Below are positions 1 through 9,564 of a stretch of DNA of 64,000 nt, piece by piece (within the stretch, counting starts at the first letter, position 1; each line of letters opens with the position of its first letter). The notes under the pieces were generated by a model. The model made no database searches, was not told the DNA's origin, and saw nothing but the letters and a program-made list of their open reading frames with translations. Source of the stretch: Sporosarcina sp. FSL W7-1349. Lineage in GTDB: Bacteria > Bacillota > Bacilli > Bacillales_A > Planococcaceae. The stretch covers positions 1,674,001 through 1,738,000 of the forward strand of contig NZ_JBBOOK010000001.1 in assembly GCF_038003045.1 (NCBI RefSeq), written 5' to 3'. Made by a program: the position numbers and the translations under genes.

Positions 1-1182
1 CCAACGTACCACGTCACCAGTTTTGATCCAGCCTCCTACAAAACGTTCTACATTTAAATCTTCCCGCTTCCAATAACCCGGCGTAACAACGTCTCCTTTC
101 AAGAAAAGTTCGCCACTTTCTTCATCACCAGGAAGGATCGATCTTGTACCGTCTTGTGAAACGATCTTTGCTTCTACAACTTGACTTCGCGCTTGCCCCA
201 TAGCTCCCTTCCTTCTTTTATCACCAATAGAATAAGTTATCATGAGACCAGATAATTCTGTCTGACCATAGATTTCATACAAAGGGGATATAATATTTTC
301 CTCAAAGTAATCACAAATGATACTTGGCGTTGGAGATCCACCAAAAAAGCTAAAACGAAGTGGTTCAAACCATTTTTTCTCTAATGGATTTCGCTTTGCA
401 TAATTTACGATATCCACCAACATTGTTGAAATCACACCAGTCCAAGTTGGCAGAAGTTTACGAGTAAGATCTACCCATTCCTTTGCACTCCAACGGGCTA
501 TTAAAGTTACAGTTCCACCGGTAAAAAAAACCGGAAGTGTCGTACATTGTAGCCCACCTACATGGAACATGGGAAAAGTCCCCAACAAATGATCCTTTGA
601 TGTTAATTGCCATGTATCGATAACCATTTCTACAGACGCAGTATTTGTTCGATGCGTTTGCCTCACTCCCTTTGGTTTACCTGTTGTCCCACTTGTATAC
701 ATTAGCAGCGCATCATCTGTATCTAAACAAGGCGTAGTTTTCATGCTGAAGACTTTATTTGCATAGATTTTTTCCAAAGAAGGAATTGTTTTGACTTCAC
801 CTTGCGTAATTAACAGAAGGTTGGGGAATTTTTGAAACATGGCCTCAAGTCGATTTATATCATTAACGTTAATAACAAGCATCTTAATCTCTGAATCTTC
901 AATAACAAATTGTAATTCCTCTGCATGAAAACGATAATTAATTGGAACCGCAACGCCTGCAACCATCCACGTTGCATACAAAGCAACTAGATAATCCGGA
1001 CAATTTGACATATATACTCCAAGTTTATCGCCTTTCTTAATGCCATTTTCCAACAAAAATTGTGCCAATGAACAGGCTCTTTGATAAAATGCCCGATAGG
1101 TAAGTTCCATGTTATCCATTCTGATCGCAATTTTCTCTGGATGCTCCCGAACAGAACGGTCAATATAACTGGCAATATTCAA
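1..1182 (-). CDS. AMP-binding acyl-CoA synthetase, C-terminus cut by window edge
   Basis: An acyl-adenylate-forming ligase that would activate a carboxylic acid to its CoA thioester. The frame is open from a TTG at 1182 to the window edge, about 394 residues. A Shine-Dalgarno GGGGTGAG lies 5 nt upstream. The N-terminus reads NIASYIDRSVREHPEKIAIR. The P-loop motif MYTSGTTGKPKGV, the YGQTELSG motif and a GWIKTGD motif are all present; the C-terminal lysine lies outside the window. It is the third ligase of the operon and is only distantly similar to the two upstream of it. Substrate cannot be read from sequence; medium or branched-chain acids fit the context. Confidence 0.88.
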   Translation of the reverse strand, partial: MNIASYIDRSVREHPEKIAIRMDNMELTYRAFYQRACSLAQFLLENGIKKGDKLGVYMSNCPDYLVALYATWMVAGVAVPINYRFHAEELQFVIEDSEIKMLVINVNDINRLEAMFQKFPNLLLITQGEVKTIPSLEKIYANKVFSMKTTPCLDTDDALLMYTSGTTGKPKGVRQTHRTNTASVEMVIDTWQLTSKDHLLGTFPMFHVGGLQCTTLPVFFTGGTVTLIARWSAKEWVDLTRKLLPTWTGVISTMLVDIVNYAKRNPLEKKWFEPLRFSFFGGSPTPSIICDYFEENIISPLYEIYGQTELSGLMITYSIGDKRRKGAMGQARSQVVEAKIVSQDGTRSILPGDEESGELFLKGDVVTPGYWKREDLNVERFVGGWIKTGDVVRW

Positions 1183-1264
1183 CTATTCTCACCCCTATAT
1201 ATTTTTATAACAAATAATATAGACTGAAGAGTTAGATTTTTAGAGTGACAGTTATACTAACTTG

Positions 1265-2929
1265 TTAAGTAATTTGTTGTTCATGAGAAAATTGTTTTCG
1301 CAAACGGTATTTCAATACTTTCCCGCCTACCGTCTCGGGTAATTTATCAACAAAGAAAATTTGTTTAGGTGTTTCAAACCCTGCCAATGATTCACGGCAG
1401 TAATGGATCAACTCATCTTCTGTTACTTGTACATCCTGTTTCATAACGACGATACCCGTAACAACTTCTCCCCATCTCTCGTCAGGCAATCCAATCGCAG
1501 CTGCCCTTTCAACAGCAGGATGTTGCATTAACACAGTTTCAACCCGGATGCTCGAAACGTTTTCGCCGCCCGATTTGACAATATCTTTATAACGATCAAC
1601 CATTACGGCTAATCCTTCTTCGTCATACATGCAGCTATCACCTGAATGAAACCAGCCATGCCTTAATGCGTTTCGTGTCGCCTCTTCATCTTTATAGTAA
1701 CCGGACATTATCGCCGGTGAACGATAAACAGCCTCGCCCGCTAGTCCATGTTCTTGGATGACATTACCTTCTTCATCCATAATGACAGAAGCTAGTATAG
1801 CGCTTGGCACACCTACATAATTTACATGAGGCGCATACTTTTCATAAGTTTCTGGCCACATATCATGCCAAAAACGATAACAAGTAATGGATTCTGTCTG
1901 TCCAAAAATTTCAAATAGCACTAAATCATCGCCACATAAAGTTTTGAGATGTTTATTATATTTCGGCGATAAAGACGACCAACCGTAGACGATGACAGTT
2001 AAACTGCTTATATTATATTTATCTTGTCTTGCCAAGATGAAGTCCGTCCAGCTTGATAAAAATGCTGGCGAGCCTGCCCAAAGAGCCGTCACTTTTTCTT
2101 TTGTCACCGCTTCAGCAATCGAACCTTGCTCTACCTTCCGTCCGATGACCATTGTCCCGCCTGCCAGGAAATTTGAAAATGCGAATGGCTGATCCCCAAC
2201 GTGATAAATGACCGGCAAGAAGCTACAAATCTTTAACTGACTTTCGTTTATAATCCCCCGTGTTAAAGATAATGAAAAATTATAACTGGCTAAATACGTA
2301 TTTGTGTGGGAAATCATCACAGCTTTCGGCATGGAAGTCGTTCCAGACGTGAAAAGCAATTCCCAAATATCATCTCCATGAATTTCTACATCAGGCTCTT
2401 CCTTCGAACGATTTGCAATAAAATGCTCAAATGAACGACTTCCCGGAATTACTTCCCCTCCGATTGGTATCGTGATGGATGGCAATAATTTGTTTTCCTC
2501 ACAGACAGGTCCGACTTTCTCCCAATGTTCCGCATCAACCATTAACATTTGCGGCTCGACAAATTTTATTAAATAATCGATGACGTCAGGAGCCATCATG
2601 GTATTCATAGGAACGGCAACCAACCCGGCTTTAGCGATTCCTATTTTTCCAATTAACGCCTCAACTGAGTTATCACAAAACAGCAATATTTTATCTCCGC
2701 GCTTTAACCCCTTCTCCAATAGTCCATTCGCAAATTGATTAACTTTTTCATTCGCTTGCCGATACGTTAATCGGGCATTGGATTGATCCGCATACGCCCC
2801 TTCCCATCCAATGATTGCTTCTTTATCAGGAAAACTATATGTCACTCTTTCCAACATGTCCCCAACACTCATTCTTTCCCAACGATTAACATTTCTTCTC
2901 CCAAATAAAGAGGTTACATCGATTCTCAT
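1265..2929 (-). CDS. AMP-binding acyl-CoA synthetase, paralogue 1
   Basis: Acyl-CoA ligase (ANL superfamily), 554 residues from the ATG at 2929, chosen because AAAGGGAG lies just upstream and the protein then begins MRIDVTSLFGRRNVNRWERM, aligned with its neighbour. An ATG 75 nt further upstream is open but is not matched in the paralogue. The P-loop is FTSGTTSMPKAVMISH, with Ser where most family members have Gly. Hinge and C-terminal motifs HGWFHSGD, DRYKDIVKSGGENVSS and VGGKVLKYRLRK (catalytic Lys) are intact. It is a clear tandem duplicate of the gene at 3054-4718. Likely activates the acid fed into the dehydrogenase/carboxylase steps encoded upstream. Confidence 0.9.
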   Translation of the reverse strand: MRIDVTSLFGRRNVNRWERMSVGDMLERVTYSFPDKEAIIGWEGAYADQSNARLTYRQANEKVNQFANGLLEKGLKRGDKILLFCDNSVEALIGKIGIAKAGLVAVPMNTMMAPDVIDYLIKFVEPQMLMVDAEHWEKVGPVCEENKLLPSITIPIGGEVIPGSRSFEHFIANRSKEEPDVEIHGDDIWELLFTSGTTSMPKAVMISHTNTYLASYNFSLSLTRGIINESQLKICSFLPVIYHVGDQPFAFSNFLAGGTMVIGRKVEQGSIAEAVTKEKVTALWAGSPAFLSSWTDFILARQDKYNISSLTVIVYGWSSLSPKYNKHLKTLCGDDLVLFEIFGQTESITCYRFWHDMWPETYEKYAPHVNYVGVPSAILASVIMDEEGNVIQEHGLAGEAVYRSPAIMSGYYKDEEATRNALRHGWFHSGDSCMYDEEGLAVMVDRYKDIVKSGGENVSSIRVETVLMQHPAVERAAAIGLPDERWGEVVTGIVVMKQDVQVTEDELIHYCRESLAGFETPKQIFFVDKLPETVGGKVLKYRLRKQFSHEQQIT

Positions 2930-3053
2930 AAGGAACTCTCCCTTTCGGAATGATAGCACTGCAAAATCTTGTCCTAGCAAAATATGTTTGCTTTGACCTA
3001 ACAATTGAAAAAGTTTTTCGGCATCCCTATAATCGACTTCCGTCTCTCGTCGA

Positions 3054-4718
3054 TTAGCCTTTTACAATAGTTTCAGCAAACTGTTTTCTCAGTTGATGTT
3101 TTAATATTTTCCCACCAACTGTCGAAGGAAGCTTTTTCACAAAAATAATTTCCTTTGGTGTTTCATAGCCAGCAAGTTTTTTACGACAATACGTTAGAAT
3201 TTCTTCCTCGGAAGCCTCTTTTTGTTCCTTTAACACAACAATGCCTACTACTCGTTCGTTCCATTTTTCATCTGGTACGCCAATTACAGCCGCCCTCTCT
3301 ACAGCTGGATGTTGGCCAATAACAGCTTCAACTCTTAAACTTGAAACATTTTCTCCACCTGTTTTGATCACATCTTTAAAGCGATCCAACATAATGGCAA
3401 GACCATTCTCGTCATATATGCAGCTGTCACCCGAATGAAACCAACCTGTTTTAAACGCTTCTTTCGTCGCTTCTTCATCTTTGTAATAGCCAGACATCAT
3501 CGCCGGGGAGCGATACACTGCCTCTCCCGGAACTCTCGCCTCCTGAATTTGCTGCCCATTGGCATCAATCAGTGCGGCAGAAAGTATTGGTGCCGGAACA
3601 CCTACATAATTCACTGCTGGTGCATTATCTTTATACGTTTCCGGCCACAGATCATGCCAAAAGCGAAAACTTGCAATGGATTCCGTTTGTCCTAACATCT
3701 CAAAAAAGGACAAGGAATCTCCGCATAGTTTTTGTAAGCGTTCAGCATACTCCGGACTAAATGACGCCCAAGCATACAAAATAACTTTCAAACTAGTTGC
3801 ATCATACTTGTTTCGATTTTCATATAAATAATCTGTAAACTCTTTTAAGAAAGTGGTCGATCCACCGTAAAGTGCGGTGACTTTCTCTTCACTGATCGCT
3901 TCTGCAATTCTTTTCTTATCCAGCTTTCGACCAATTATAAATGTCCCACCTGATAGAAAAACTGAAAATACAAATGCCACATCTGCAATATGGTAAATAA
4001 CAGGAAGGAATCCGCATAATTTCACCTGACTTTCATTCAGCACACCACGCGTCAAAGATAAAGCAAAGCTATAGGCTGCCATATACGTATACGTGTGCGA
4101 AATCATGACACATTTAGGCATGGATGTCGTGCCGGAAGTGAAAAGCATTTCCCAAATATCATCTCCATGGATTTCCACTTCCGGGGCTTCAGTCGATTTC
4201 CCTTCGATAAACGCTTCGAACGATTGACTTCCGGCAATCACTTCTCCGCCAATCGGTATTGTAACCGCAGGCATCAATTGATGTTCCTCGAAAATACTAC
4301 CGACGTTCTCCCAGTGTTCTGCATCGATGATTAACATTTCAGGTTCTACGTAGGTAATTAAATAAGAAATAACATCAGGGGCCATCATTGTATTCACAGG
4401 TACTGCAACTAAACCAGCTTTCGCAATTGCAATCTTTGTTAAAAAAGCTTCAACTGAATTATCACAAAGTAATAAAATGCGATCACCACGTTGCAATCCC
4501 TTTTCTAACAATGCGTTTGCAAACTGGTTTGCTTTCCGATCAGCCTCCAAGTAAGTGATCCGTTTATTAGAAGGATGTGCATACGCTCCTTCCCAAGCGA
4601 CAAAAGCTTCTTTATCCGGAAAACTATACGTAATGCGCTCTAACATATCTCCAACACTCATTCTTTCCCATCGATTGACATTCCTTCTACCATAAAGTGA
4701 ATGGACATCGATTTTCAT
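3054..4718 (-). CDS. AMP-binding acyl-CoA synthetase, paralogue 2
   Basis: Acyl-CoA ligase, 554 residues from ATG 4718, preceded by a strong GAGGAGG at about 6 nt spacing. It starts MKIDVHSLYGRRNVNRWERM and is collinear along its whole length with the gene at 1265-2929. It shares the FTSGTTSMPKCVMISH P-loop with the Gly-to-Ser change, and has GWFHSGD, DRFKDVIKTGGENVSS and VGGKILKHQLRK. The duplicated pair suggests either dosage or divergence towards two related substrates of one pathway. Cytoplasmic; same operon as the acyl-CoA dehydrogenase about 115 nt upstream. Confidence 0.9.
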   Translation of the reverse strand: MKIDVHSLYGRRNVNRWERMSVGDMLERITYSFPDKEAFVAWEGAYAHPSNKRITYLEADRKANQFANALLEKGLQRGDRILLLCDNSVEAFLTKIAIAKAGLVAVPVNTMMAPDVISYLITYVEPEMLIIDAEHWENVGSIFEEHQLMPAVTIPIGGEVIAGSQSFEAFIEGKSTEAPEVEIHGDDIWEMLFTSGTTSMPKCVMISHTYTYMAAYSFALSLTRGVLNESQVKLCGFLPVIYHIADVAFVFSVFLSGGTFIIGRKLDKKRIAEAISEEKVTALYGGSTTFLKEFTDYLYENRNKYDATSLKVILYAWASFSPEYAERLQKLCGDSLSFFEMLGQTESIASFRFWHDLWPETYKDNAPAVNYVGVPAPILSAALIDANGQQIQEARVPGEAVYRSPAMMSGYYKDEEATKEAFKTGWFHSGDSCIYDENGLAIMLDRFKDVIKTGGENVSSLRVEAVIGQHPAVERAAVIGVPDEKWNERVVGIVVLKEQKEASEEEILTYCRKKLAGYETPKEIIFVKKLPSTVGGKILKHQLRKQFAETIVKG

Positions 4719-4833
4719 GTGATTCCTCCTCATACTGATTCAGTAGAGCCATTTCGCTTCGGCTGTATTCCATACAGATCATAAATGCACTTGCGTCTTT
4801 CTCGATGTAGGTCATCCAGTTTTAGTGGCTATG

Positions 4834-5991
4834 CTAAAACGTTTCAACGCCCAATAATTCCCTTGCAATGAGTAGCCTTCTCACCTCGGATGTCCCTGCA
4901 CCGATTTCATAAAGTTTGGCATCCCTTAAATAACGATTGACAGGATAGTCAAGCATATACCCATAGCCACCATGAATCTGGACAGCCTCCAATGCAGCTT
5001 TTGTTGCAGCTTCGGCAGTAAATAGAATTGCTGACGCCGCTTTCAAGGTAATCCGTTCGCCTTTATCAGACCGTTCAGCCGCATCGTACGTCATTAATGT
5101 GGCAGCTTCCAAATTTGTATACATATCGGCAATTTTTGCTTGAATCAACTGGAAGTTCTCAATCGTTTTTCCGAATTGGCTACGTTCTTTCGAGTATTTA
5201 ACCGCCTCTCGATACGATCCCTTTCCAATTCCGAGAGCGAGTGCCGAGACGATCACTCTTTCAATATCAAGACCTGACATCATTACTTTAGTACCTCGAT
5301 TTACTTCTCCCAATACGTTTTCCGCTGGCACCCGACAATCATCAAAAATCAACTCACCCGTTACCGACCCACGATTCCCCATTTTTTCTAACCGTTTAGA
5401 AACTGAAAAGCCTGCAAACTCCTTCTCTACAATGAACGCCGTAATCCCATACTCCCCATTTTCTTTTTTCGTTTTGGCGTACACGATCAGAACATCTGCT
5501 ATCGGTCCATTCGTAATAAACGTTTTACTTCCATTTAAATAATAATAATCACCATCCTGCCGTGCCGTCGTTCCCATATTTACCGCATCGGATCCCGAAC
5601 CAGGTTCTGTCAATCCAAGCGCCCCAATTTTGGTTCCTTCACACAGCTTCGGCAAGTACTTTTTACGCTGTTTTTCGTTCCCGTTTTTATACAAGTTGTA
5701 CATACATAAATTTGAATGGGCCGCATAGGAAACTGCAACAGCAGCACTATACTTGGCAATTTCCTCTGTAATCACGGCTTGTTCAACGGCTCCCAAACCA
5801 CTTCCGCCATACGCTTCGGGAATCATCGCACCGAGCATCCCCAACTCGCCCATGTGTCCCCATAAGTGCATAGGAAATTCATCCGTCCTGTCCATTTCCT
5901 CTGCAATGGGAGCAATTTCATTTTCAACAAATTGCTGTACCGTTTTTCGCAACATCTCGATTTCTTCCGTATACTCCACTGTATATCCCAC
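4834..5991 (-). CDS. Acyl-CoA dehydrogenase, isovaleryl-CoA dehydrogenase type
   Basis: FAD-dependent acyl-CoA dehydrogenase of 385 residues, the usual length, with the full N, middle and C domains. The FAD/substrate segment GALGLTEPGSGSDA is present. The C-terminal signature is YEIGAGTSEVRRLLIARELL, characteristic of isovaleryl-CoA dehydrogenases. Glu in SGLDIERVIVSALALG sits where that subfamily places its catalytic base, and the classic Glu of other subfamilies is replaced in YEIGAG. It should oxidise isovaleryl-CoA or a related branched acyl-CoA (citronellyl-CoA in the terpene pathway) to the 2-enoyl-CoA, which the carboxylase would then use. Start is GTG with AAAGGA upstream; a second GTG four codons in is possible. 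Confidence 0.9.
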   Translation of the reverse strand: MGYTVEYTEEIEMLRKTVQQFVENEIAPIAEEMDRTDEFPMHLWGHMGELGMLGAMIPEAYGGSGLGAVEQAVITEEIAKYSAAVAVSYAAHSNLCMYNLYKNGNEKQRKKYLPKLCEGTKIGALGLTEPGSGSDAVNMGTTARQDGDYYYLNGSKTFITNGPIADVLIVYAKTKKENGEYGITAFIVEKEFAGFSVSKRLEKMGNRGSVTGELIFDDCRVPAENVLGEVNRGTKVMMSGLDIERVIVSALALGIGKGSYREAVKYSKERSQFGKTIENFQLIQAKIADMYTNLEAATLMTYDAAERSDKGERITLKAASAILFTAEAATKAALEAVQIHGGYGYMLDYPVNRYLRDAKLYEIGAGTSEVRRLLIARELLGVETF

Positions 5992-6012
5992 TGGTGTTCA
6001 CGTCCTTTTCCT

Positions 6013-6789
6013 CTATAATGAAAGACTCCTCTTTTCTACAAATGCTTGTATTGCTTCTTTGAAATCATCCGTTAAAAATAGAGACGCTTGGAGCAAAGCC
6101 TCTTTGAATAACAAACTTTCTAGATCAATAGCGGAACTGTCATTCAAAGTCCGCTTCGCTAATTCAACTGCTTTCGGTGCTCTGGAAGCAATAAGTTGTG
6201 CATCTGAAATTGCCGTTTCTATTAGATTCTCTGACTCCACAAGTTTTCCTATGATCCCGATCCGGTACGCTTCTTCCGCATCAATCACTTCAGCTGTGTA
6301 AATTAATTGTTTCGCTTTCGCCCGCCCTACAATCTTCGGAAGAAAATAGAATGATCCCAAGTCAGGTACTAAGCCGACTTTAGTAAATATCATTGAAAAT
6401 TTTGCATTCCGAGTAGCAATCATATAATCAGCAGCTAGCGCTAAACTAAATCCTCCGCCAACACAGTACCCATCTACCGCTGCGATGATCGGCAATTTCA
6501 ACGCTTCCATACGGAGCACCATTTGTTGCAATCTTTCCATGAACGCCACATTTTCATGTATATCACTTAAATCTTCATTTTGAATAAACGCAAGGTCTGC
6601 ACCTGAACAAAAATTTTTTCCGCTACCTGTCAAAATAACTGCACGAATTTCTGGCGATGCTTCTATTTCATCCAAAGCTTGCAAAAACTGAACCGCAAAC
6701 TCATTTGTAACCGCATTCATAGTTGCTGGATGATTCATCGTAATAGTCGCGTAGGGTGTATTTACCGTAAGAATGATTTTCTTTTCCAT
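6013..6789 (-). CDS. Enoyl-CoA hydratase/isomerase family protein
   Basis: Crotonase-superfamily protein of 258 residues. The ATG at 6789 is preferred because GGCGGAG lies 6 nt upstream; in-frame codons further upstream lack a ribosome binding site. The oxyanion-hole segments NFCSGADLAFI and DGYCVGGGFSLALAADYMI, and GLVPDLGSFYFLP, are visible. It hydrates a 2-enoyl-CoA, in this context probably the carboxylated glutaconyl-type product. The region ends in KEAIQAFVEKR, typical of the family. It lies 21 nt upstream of the acyl-CoA dehydrogenase gene in the same operon. Confidence 0.87.
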   Translation of the reverse strand: MEKKIILTVNTPYATITMNHPATMNAVTNEFAVQFLQALDEIEASPEIRAVILTGSGKNFCSGADLAFIQNEDLSDIHENVAFMERLQQMVLRMEALKLPIIAAVDGYCVGGGFSLALAADYMIATRNAKFSMIFTKVGLVPDLGSFYFLPKIVGRAKAKQLIYTAEVIDAEEAYRIGIIGKLVESENLIETAISDAQLIASRAPKAVELAKRTLNDSSAIDLESLLFKEALLQASLFLTDDFKEAIQAFVEKRSLSL

Positions 6790-6913
6790 CTTCATCTCCG
6801 CCCCTATCAATTCATGGCACAATTGAATTTTTAATAAGTGAAAATGAACAACCCTTCAATAAGAGTCATCATCATCCGGATTGTCCAATCTCACAAGCTT
6901 AAAAAGTATTCCA

Positions 6914-8311
6914 TTAAGATTGAATCGTAACACCTTTTTTCGCTTCGTAAATCCTAACTTGGACTGTATTTTCAATTACATGTCGATCAATTAAACAAGA
7001 AAACAAGCCAAGTAATTGACGCGGACGTTGCATGCCACCAAGTCCACCCCCCCCAAATGGTGGCCCATTGATCGCAAGAGGAGGAAGTAATCTTCCTAGT
7101 TTGGCTGCCTCTCCTTTTTCATCTGTTTGAATCGCGATTCTTAAGTACACTTCATTCAACTCATCAGTCTGGACTTGTTTCGCCATCGGTCCGTGCATCG
7201 AGTTATACCCTAAAAAACTAGTGTGGATAGCATTAGCTTGAATACCATGCTTTTCGATTTGTGTCCGCAAAATCTGCTCCGCTTTCCGTGCTTTTTCTAA
7301 AGCATGTGGCCAAGTATAACCGAGCATCCCTTCTCCAGACCAACCATTTTCATACCCGATGAGTGCCTTTAATGTTGGTGGAGCAGGCTTTCCCGTAACA
7401 TTTGAAACTTTCACTCGGTCCGGACCAACATCTTCAAGAATAGCTGTCGTAAAATCTACAATTGCATCGGGTGTAATGTAATTGGACGGGTCGTGAATTT
7501 CATACAAGAATTGCTCTTTCACCGTATCGACATTTATTTTTCCACCCGTACCTGGCGCTTTTGTTATATAAAAGGTACCATCTTCATGGACTTCGCCTAT
7601 TGGATAGCCGATTTGATCGATCCCTTCGATATTCCACCAATCTCCACTGAAATTCCCCCCTGATGCTTGACCGGAACATTCTAAGAGATGGCCGAGTAAA
7701 ATGGCCGCTCCAATTTTATTCCACTCATCAAAATCCCAACCGAACTCATAGATCAATGGAGCTGCAAACTGCGCCGTATCGGTTGTCCTTCCCGTTACAA
7801 TAACATCTGCACCTTGTCGCAACGCCTCGACAATCGGCTGCGCCCCTAAGTAAACAGATGCAAATAACATCCTGTCCTTGTACTTCTCCAACAGTTCTCC
7901 CGTTCCCATCTCAACAAAATCGATACCTTTTTCCTGAAGTTCACCAATACGATTATGAATATCATCTCCAGTGACGACACCCACTTTCAAATCATGAAAA
8001 CCTAATTCTTCGGCTACCCGGATGACTTCCTGTGCGGCTCCTTTTGGATTAATGCCGCCCGCGTTTGTAATTAACTTTATCCCTTTCGGATAACATTCGG
8101 GCAACAAGGTTTTCATTGTCAAGGTAATATCATTCGTAAATCCTTTTGAAGGGTCTTTTTTTCGTGCTTTTTCCAAAATTGCCATCGTCAGCTCTGCGAG
8201 TGCATCGAAGCAAATATATTGGACATCACCTTTTTTGGCTACCTCTAGGGCAGGACGTATTGTATCTCCATAGAATCCCATCCCGGCGCCAATTCGTACT
8301 GTTTTCTCCAT
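6914..8311 (-). CDS. AtuA-type (DUF1446) acyl-CoA catabolism protein
   Basis: 465-residue protein of the AtuA/DUF1446 family, named for acyclic terpene utilisation in Pseudomonas; biochemical role is not settled. It begins MEKTVRIGAGMGFYGDTIRP with AAAGGAG in front. Family-typical stretches include ITNAGGINPKGAAQEV, VTGRTTDTAQFAAP, LLECSGQASGGNFSGD and a Gly-rich ING-PPFGGGGLGG near the C-terminus. In many proteobacteria the protein is longer and ends in an additional domain; here that domain is encoded separately at 9156-9545. Its place between two hydratases and near carboxylase subunits supports a role in branched-chain or terpenoid acyl-CoA breakdown. Confidence 0.88.
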   Translation of the reverse strand: MEKTVRIGAGMGFYGDTIRPALEVAKKGDVQYICFDALAELTMAILEKARKKDPSKGFTNDITLTMKTLLPECYPKGIKLITNAGGINPKGAAQEVIRVAEELGFHDLKVGVVTGDDIHNRIGELQEKGIDFVEMGTGELLEKYKDRMLFASVYLGAQPIVEALRQGADVIVTGRTTDTAQFAAPLIYEFGWDFDEWNKIGAAILLGHLLECSGQASGGNFSGDWWNIEGIDQIGYPIGEVHEDGTFYITKAPGTGGKINVDTVKEQFLYEIHDPSNYITPDAIVDFTTAILEDVGPDRVKVSNVTGKPAPPTLKALIGYENGWSGEGMLGYTWPHALEKARKAEQILRTQIEKHGIQANAIHTSFLGYNSMHGPMAKQVQTDELNEVYLRIAIQTDEKGEAAKLGRLLPPLAINGPPFGGGGLGGMQRPRQLLGLFSCLIDRHVIENTVQVRIYEAKKGVTIQS

Positions 8312-8329
8312 TATTCACTTCTCCTTTCC

Positions 8330-9115
8330 TTATTTTCCGGACCATACCGGTTCACGTTTTTCCAAAAAAGCTGTAGCGCCTTCTTTTACATCGTCACTTA
8401 AAAAAGCCATGACTCGTAATGCATTCGCATAATCTATTTTTTTATTCCACTCCATATCCCTGGCTTTATTGTAATAATCAAGCCCGATACTGAGGGCTAA
8501 TGGACTGGCCGAGGCCAATTGTTTTGCAAAAGCAAATGCTTCTTCCAGCAGTTCGGAGCTCGCAACGACTTTATTAACAACGCCTAACTTACATGCTTTT
8601 TCTGCAGAAAATATTTCTCCCGAAAAGCCTAACTCCAATGCTTTTTTCGAACCGACGGCTTCAATGATTGCAGGCATGATAACAAGGGGAAACAACCCTA
8701 ATTTTATTTCCGTTGTGCCGAATTTAGCGGTATCGGCCGCAATGCTATAATGGCAAGCCGCTGCCAATCCGAAACCACCACCGAGCGCATGCCCGTTAAT
8801 GGCCCCAATAACTGGTTTCGTTAAACTAGAAAGTGCTTTAAACAATTCGGATGTTCCTTTTCCTTCCTGATAAACAGCGCTCGCGGATTTCCTCTGATAG
8901 TTGGTAAACTCTTTTAAATCTCCTCCAGCACAAAAGGCATTGCCTGCACCTGTAAGTAAAATGACATGCACCTCATCATTCTCTACTGCTTCATTCAATT
9001 TATTGATTAATGCCCAACATAACTTTTCAGATAAAGGGTTACGCTTTTCAGGCTGGTTTAACGTCATAATGGCGATATGATCTTTCACCTCAACACGAAC
9101 CATTTCATCAGGCAT
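8330..9115 (-). CDS. Enoyl-CoA hydratase family protein (second copy)
   Basis: Crotonase-fold enzyme, 261 residues from ATG 9115 (MPDEMVRVEVKDHIAIMTLN), with AGAAGG in front; an ATG at 9145 would encroach on the preceding gene's end. The oxyanion-hole motifs NAFCAGGDLKEF and NGHALGGGFGLAAACHYSIA are intact. It is only modestly similar to the hydratase at 6013-6789, so the two probably act on different intermediates, for example a 3-methylglutaconyl or isohexenylglutaconyl hydratase and a general enoyl-CoA hydratase. The gene starts about 40 nt after the small AtuA-like domain gene and stops 18 nt before atuA. Confidence 0.87.
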   Translation of the reverse strand: MPDEMVRVEVKDHIAIMTLNQPEKRNPLSEKLCWALINKLNEAVENDEVHVILLTGAGNAFCAGGDLKEFTNYQRKSASAVYQEGKGTSELFKALSSLTKPVIGAINGHALGGGFGLAAACHYSIAADTAKFGTTEIKLGLFPLVIMPAIIEAVGSKKALELGFSGEIFSAEKACKLGVVNKVVASSELLEEAFAFAKQLASASPLALSIGLDYYNKARDMEWNKKIDYANALRVMAFLSDDVKEGATAFLEKREPVWSGK

Positions 9116-9155
9116 ATCGATACCTTCTTTCTTAATAAAATTCAATTTCAGCTAT

Positions 9156-9545
9156 CTAAAAGGACCATTCCGAGCTAACAGCTGAAAGCTCTTTTGGAGG
9201 TTGTTTACTTTTCAAATTGCTCATCAACTCTTCAGGTACATCAATTTCCATTCTAAGAATCGCAGCACCCAAAGCTTTTCCGAGGTTATCAATGCGAATA
9301 GACCGAGGGGCTCCACCACCTAATGATTCATGCAAAATAAATTTCAAAGCATAGACATTCGGCACTTCAAAGCGTTCAACCTCTCCTTTGCATATACCAT
9401 GAAAATATGCTTTTACTTTCTCAACCGTCACTTCTTTTTTTAGCAGCTCGTAAATCTTTGGACTATCTGCAAATAGAGAAACATCGGCTGTATTCCCTTT
9501 ATCCCCTGAACGGGCTTGCGCAATAGTAGCAAGAAATGTTTTCAA
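9156..9545 (-). CDS. Small AtuA-like C-terminal domain protein
   Basis: 129-residue protein matching the C-terminal part that is fused to AtuA in many Gram-negative bacteria (KTFLATIAQARSGDKGNTAD, then HESLGGGAPRSIRIDNLGKA). TTG at 9545 is preferred: GAGGTG lies 6 nt upstream and this start avoids running into the SDR stop at 9565; an ATG at 9590 overlaps that gene. The RSGDKGNTAD segment is a hallmark of this domain. Probably forms a complex with the AtuA-type protein encoded two genes downstream. Function unknown beyond association with acyl-CoA catabolism. Confidence 0.83.
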   Translation of the reverse strand: MKTFLATIAQARSGDKGNTADVSLFADSPKIYELLKKEVTVEKVKAYFHGICKGEVERFEVPNVYALKFILHESLGGGAPRSIRIDNLGKALGAAILRMEIDVPEELMSNLKSKQPPKELSAVSSEWSF

Positions 9546-9564
9546 TTTGATCACCTCTATATTA

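Noticed and set aside
5753..6301. 182-codon plus-strand frame opposite the dehydrogenase and hydratase genes
   Set aside because: Antisense to two intact enzyme genes; Ser/Ile-rich, no homology recognised.
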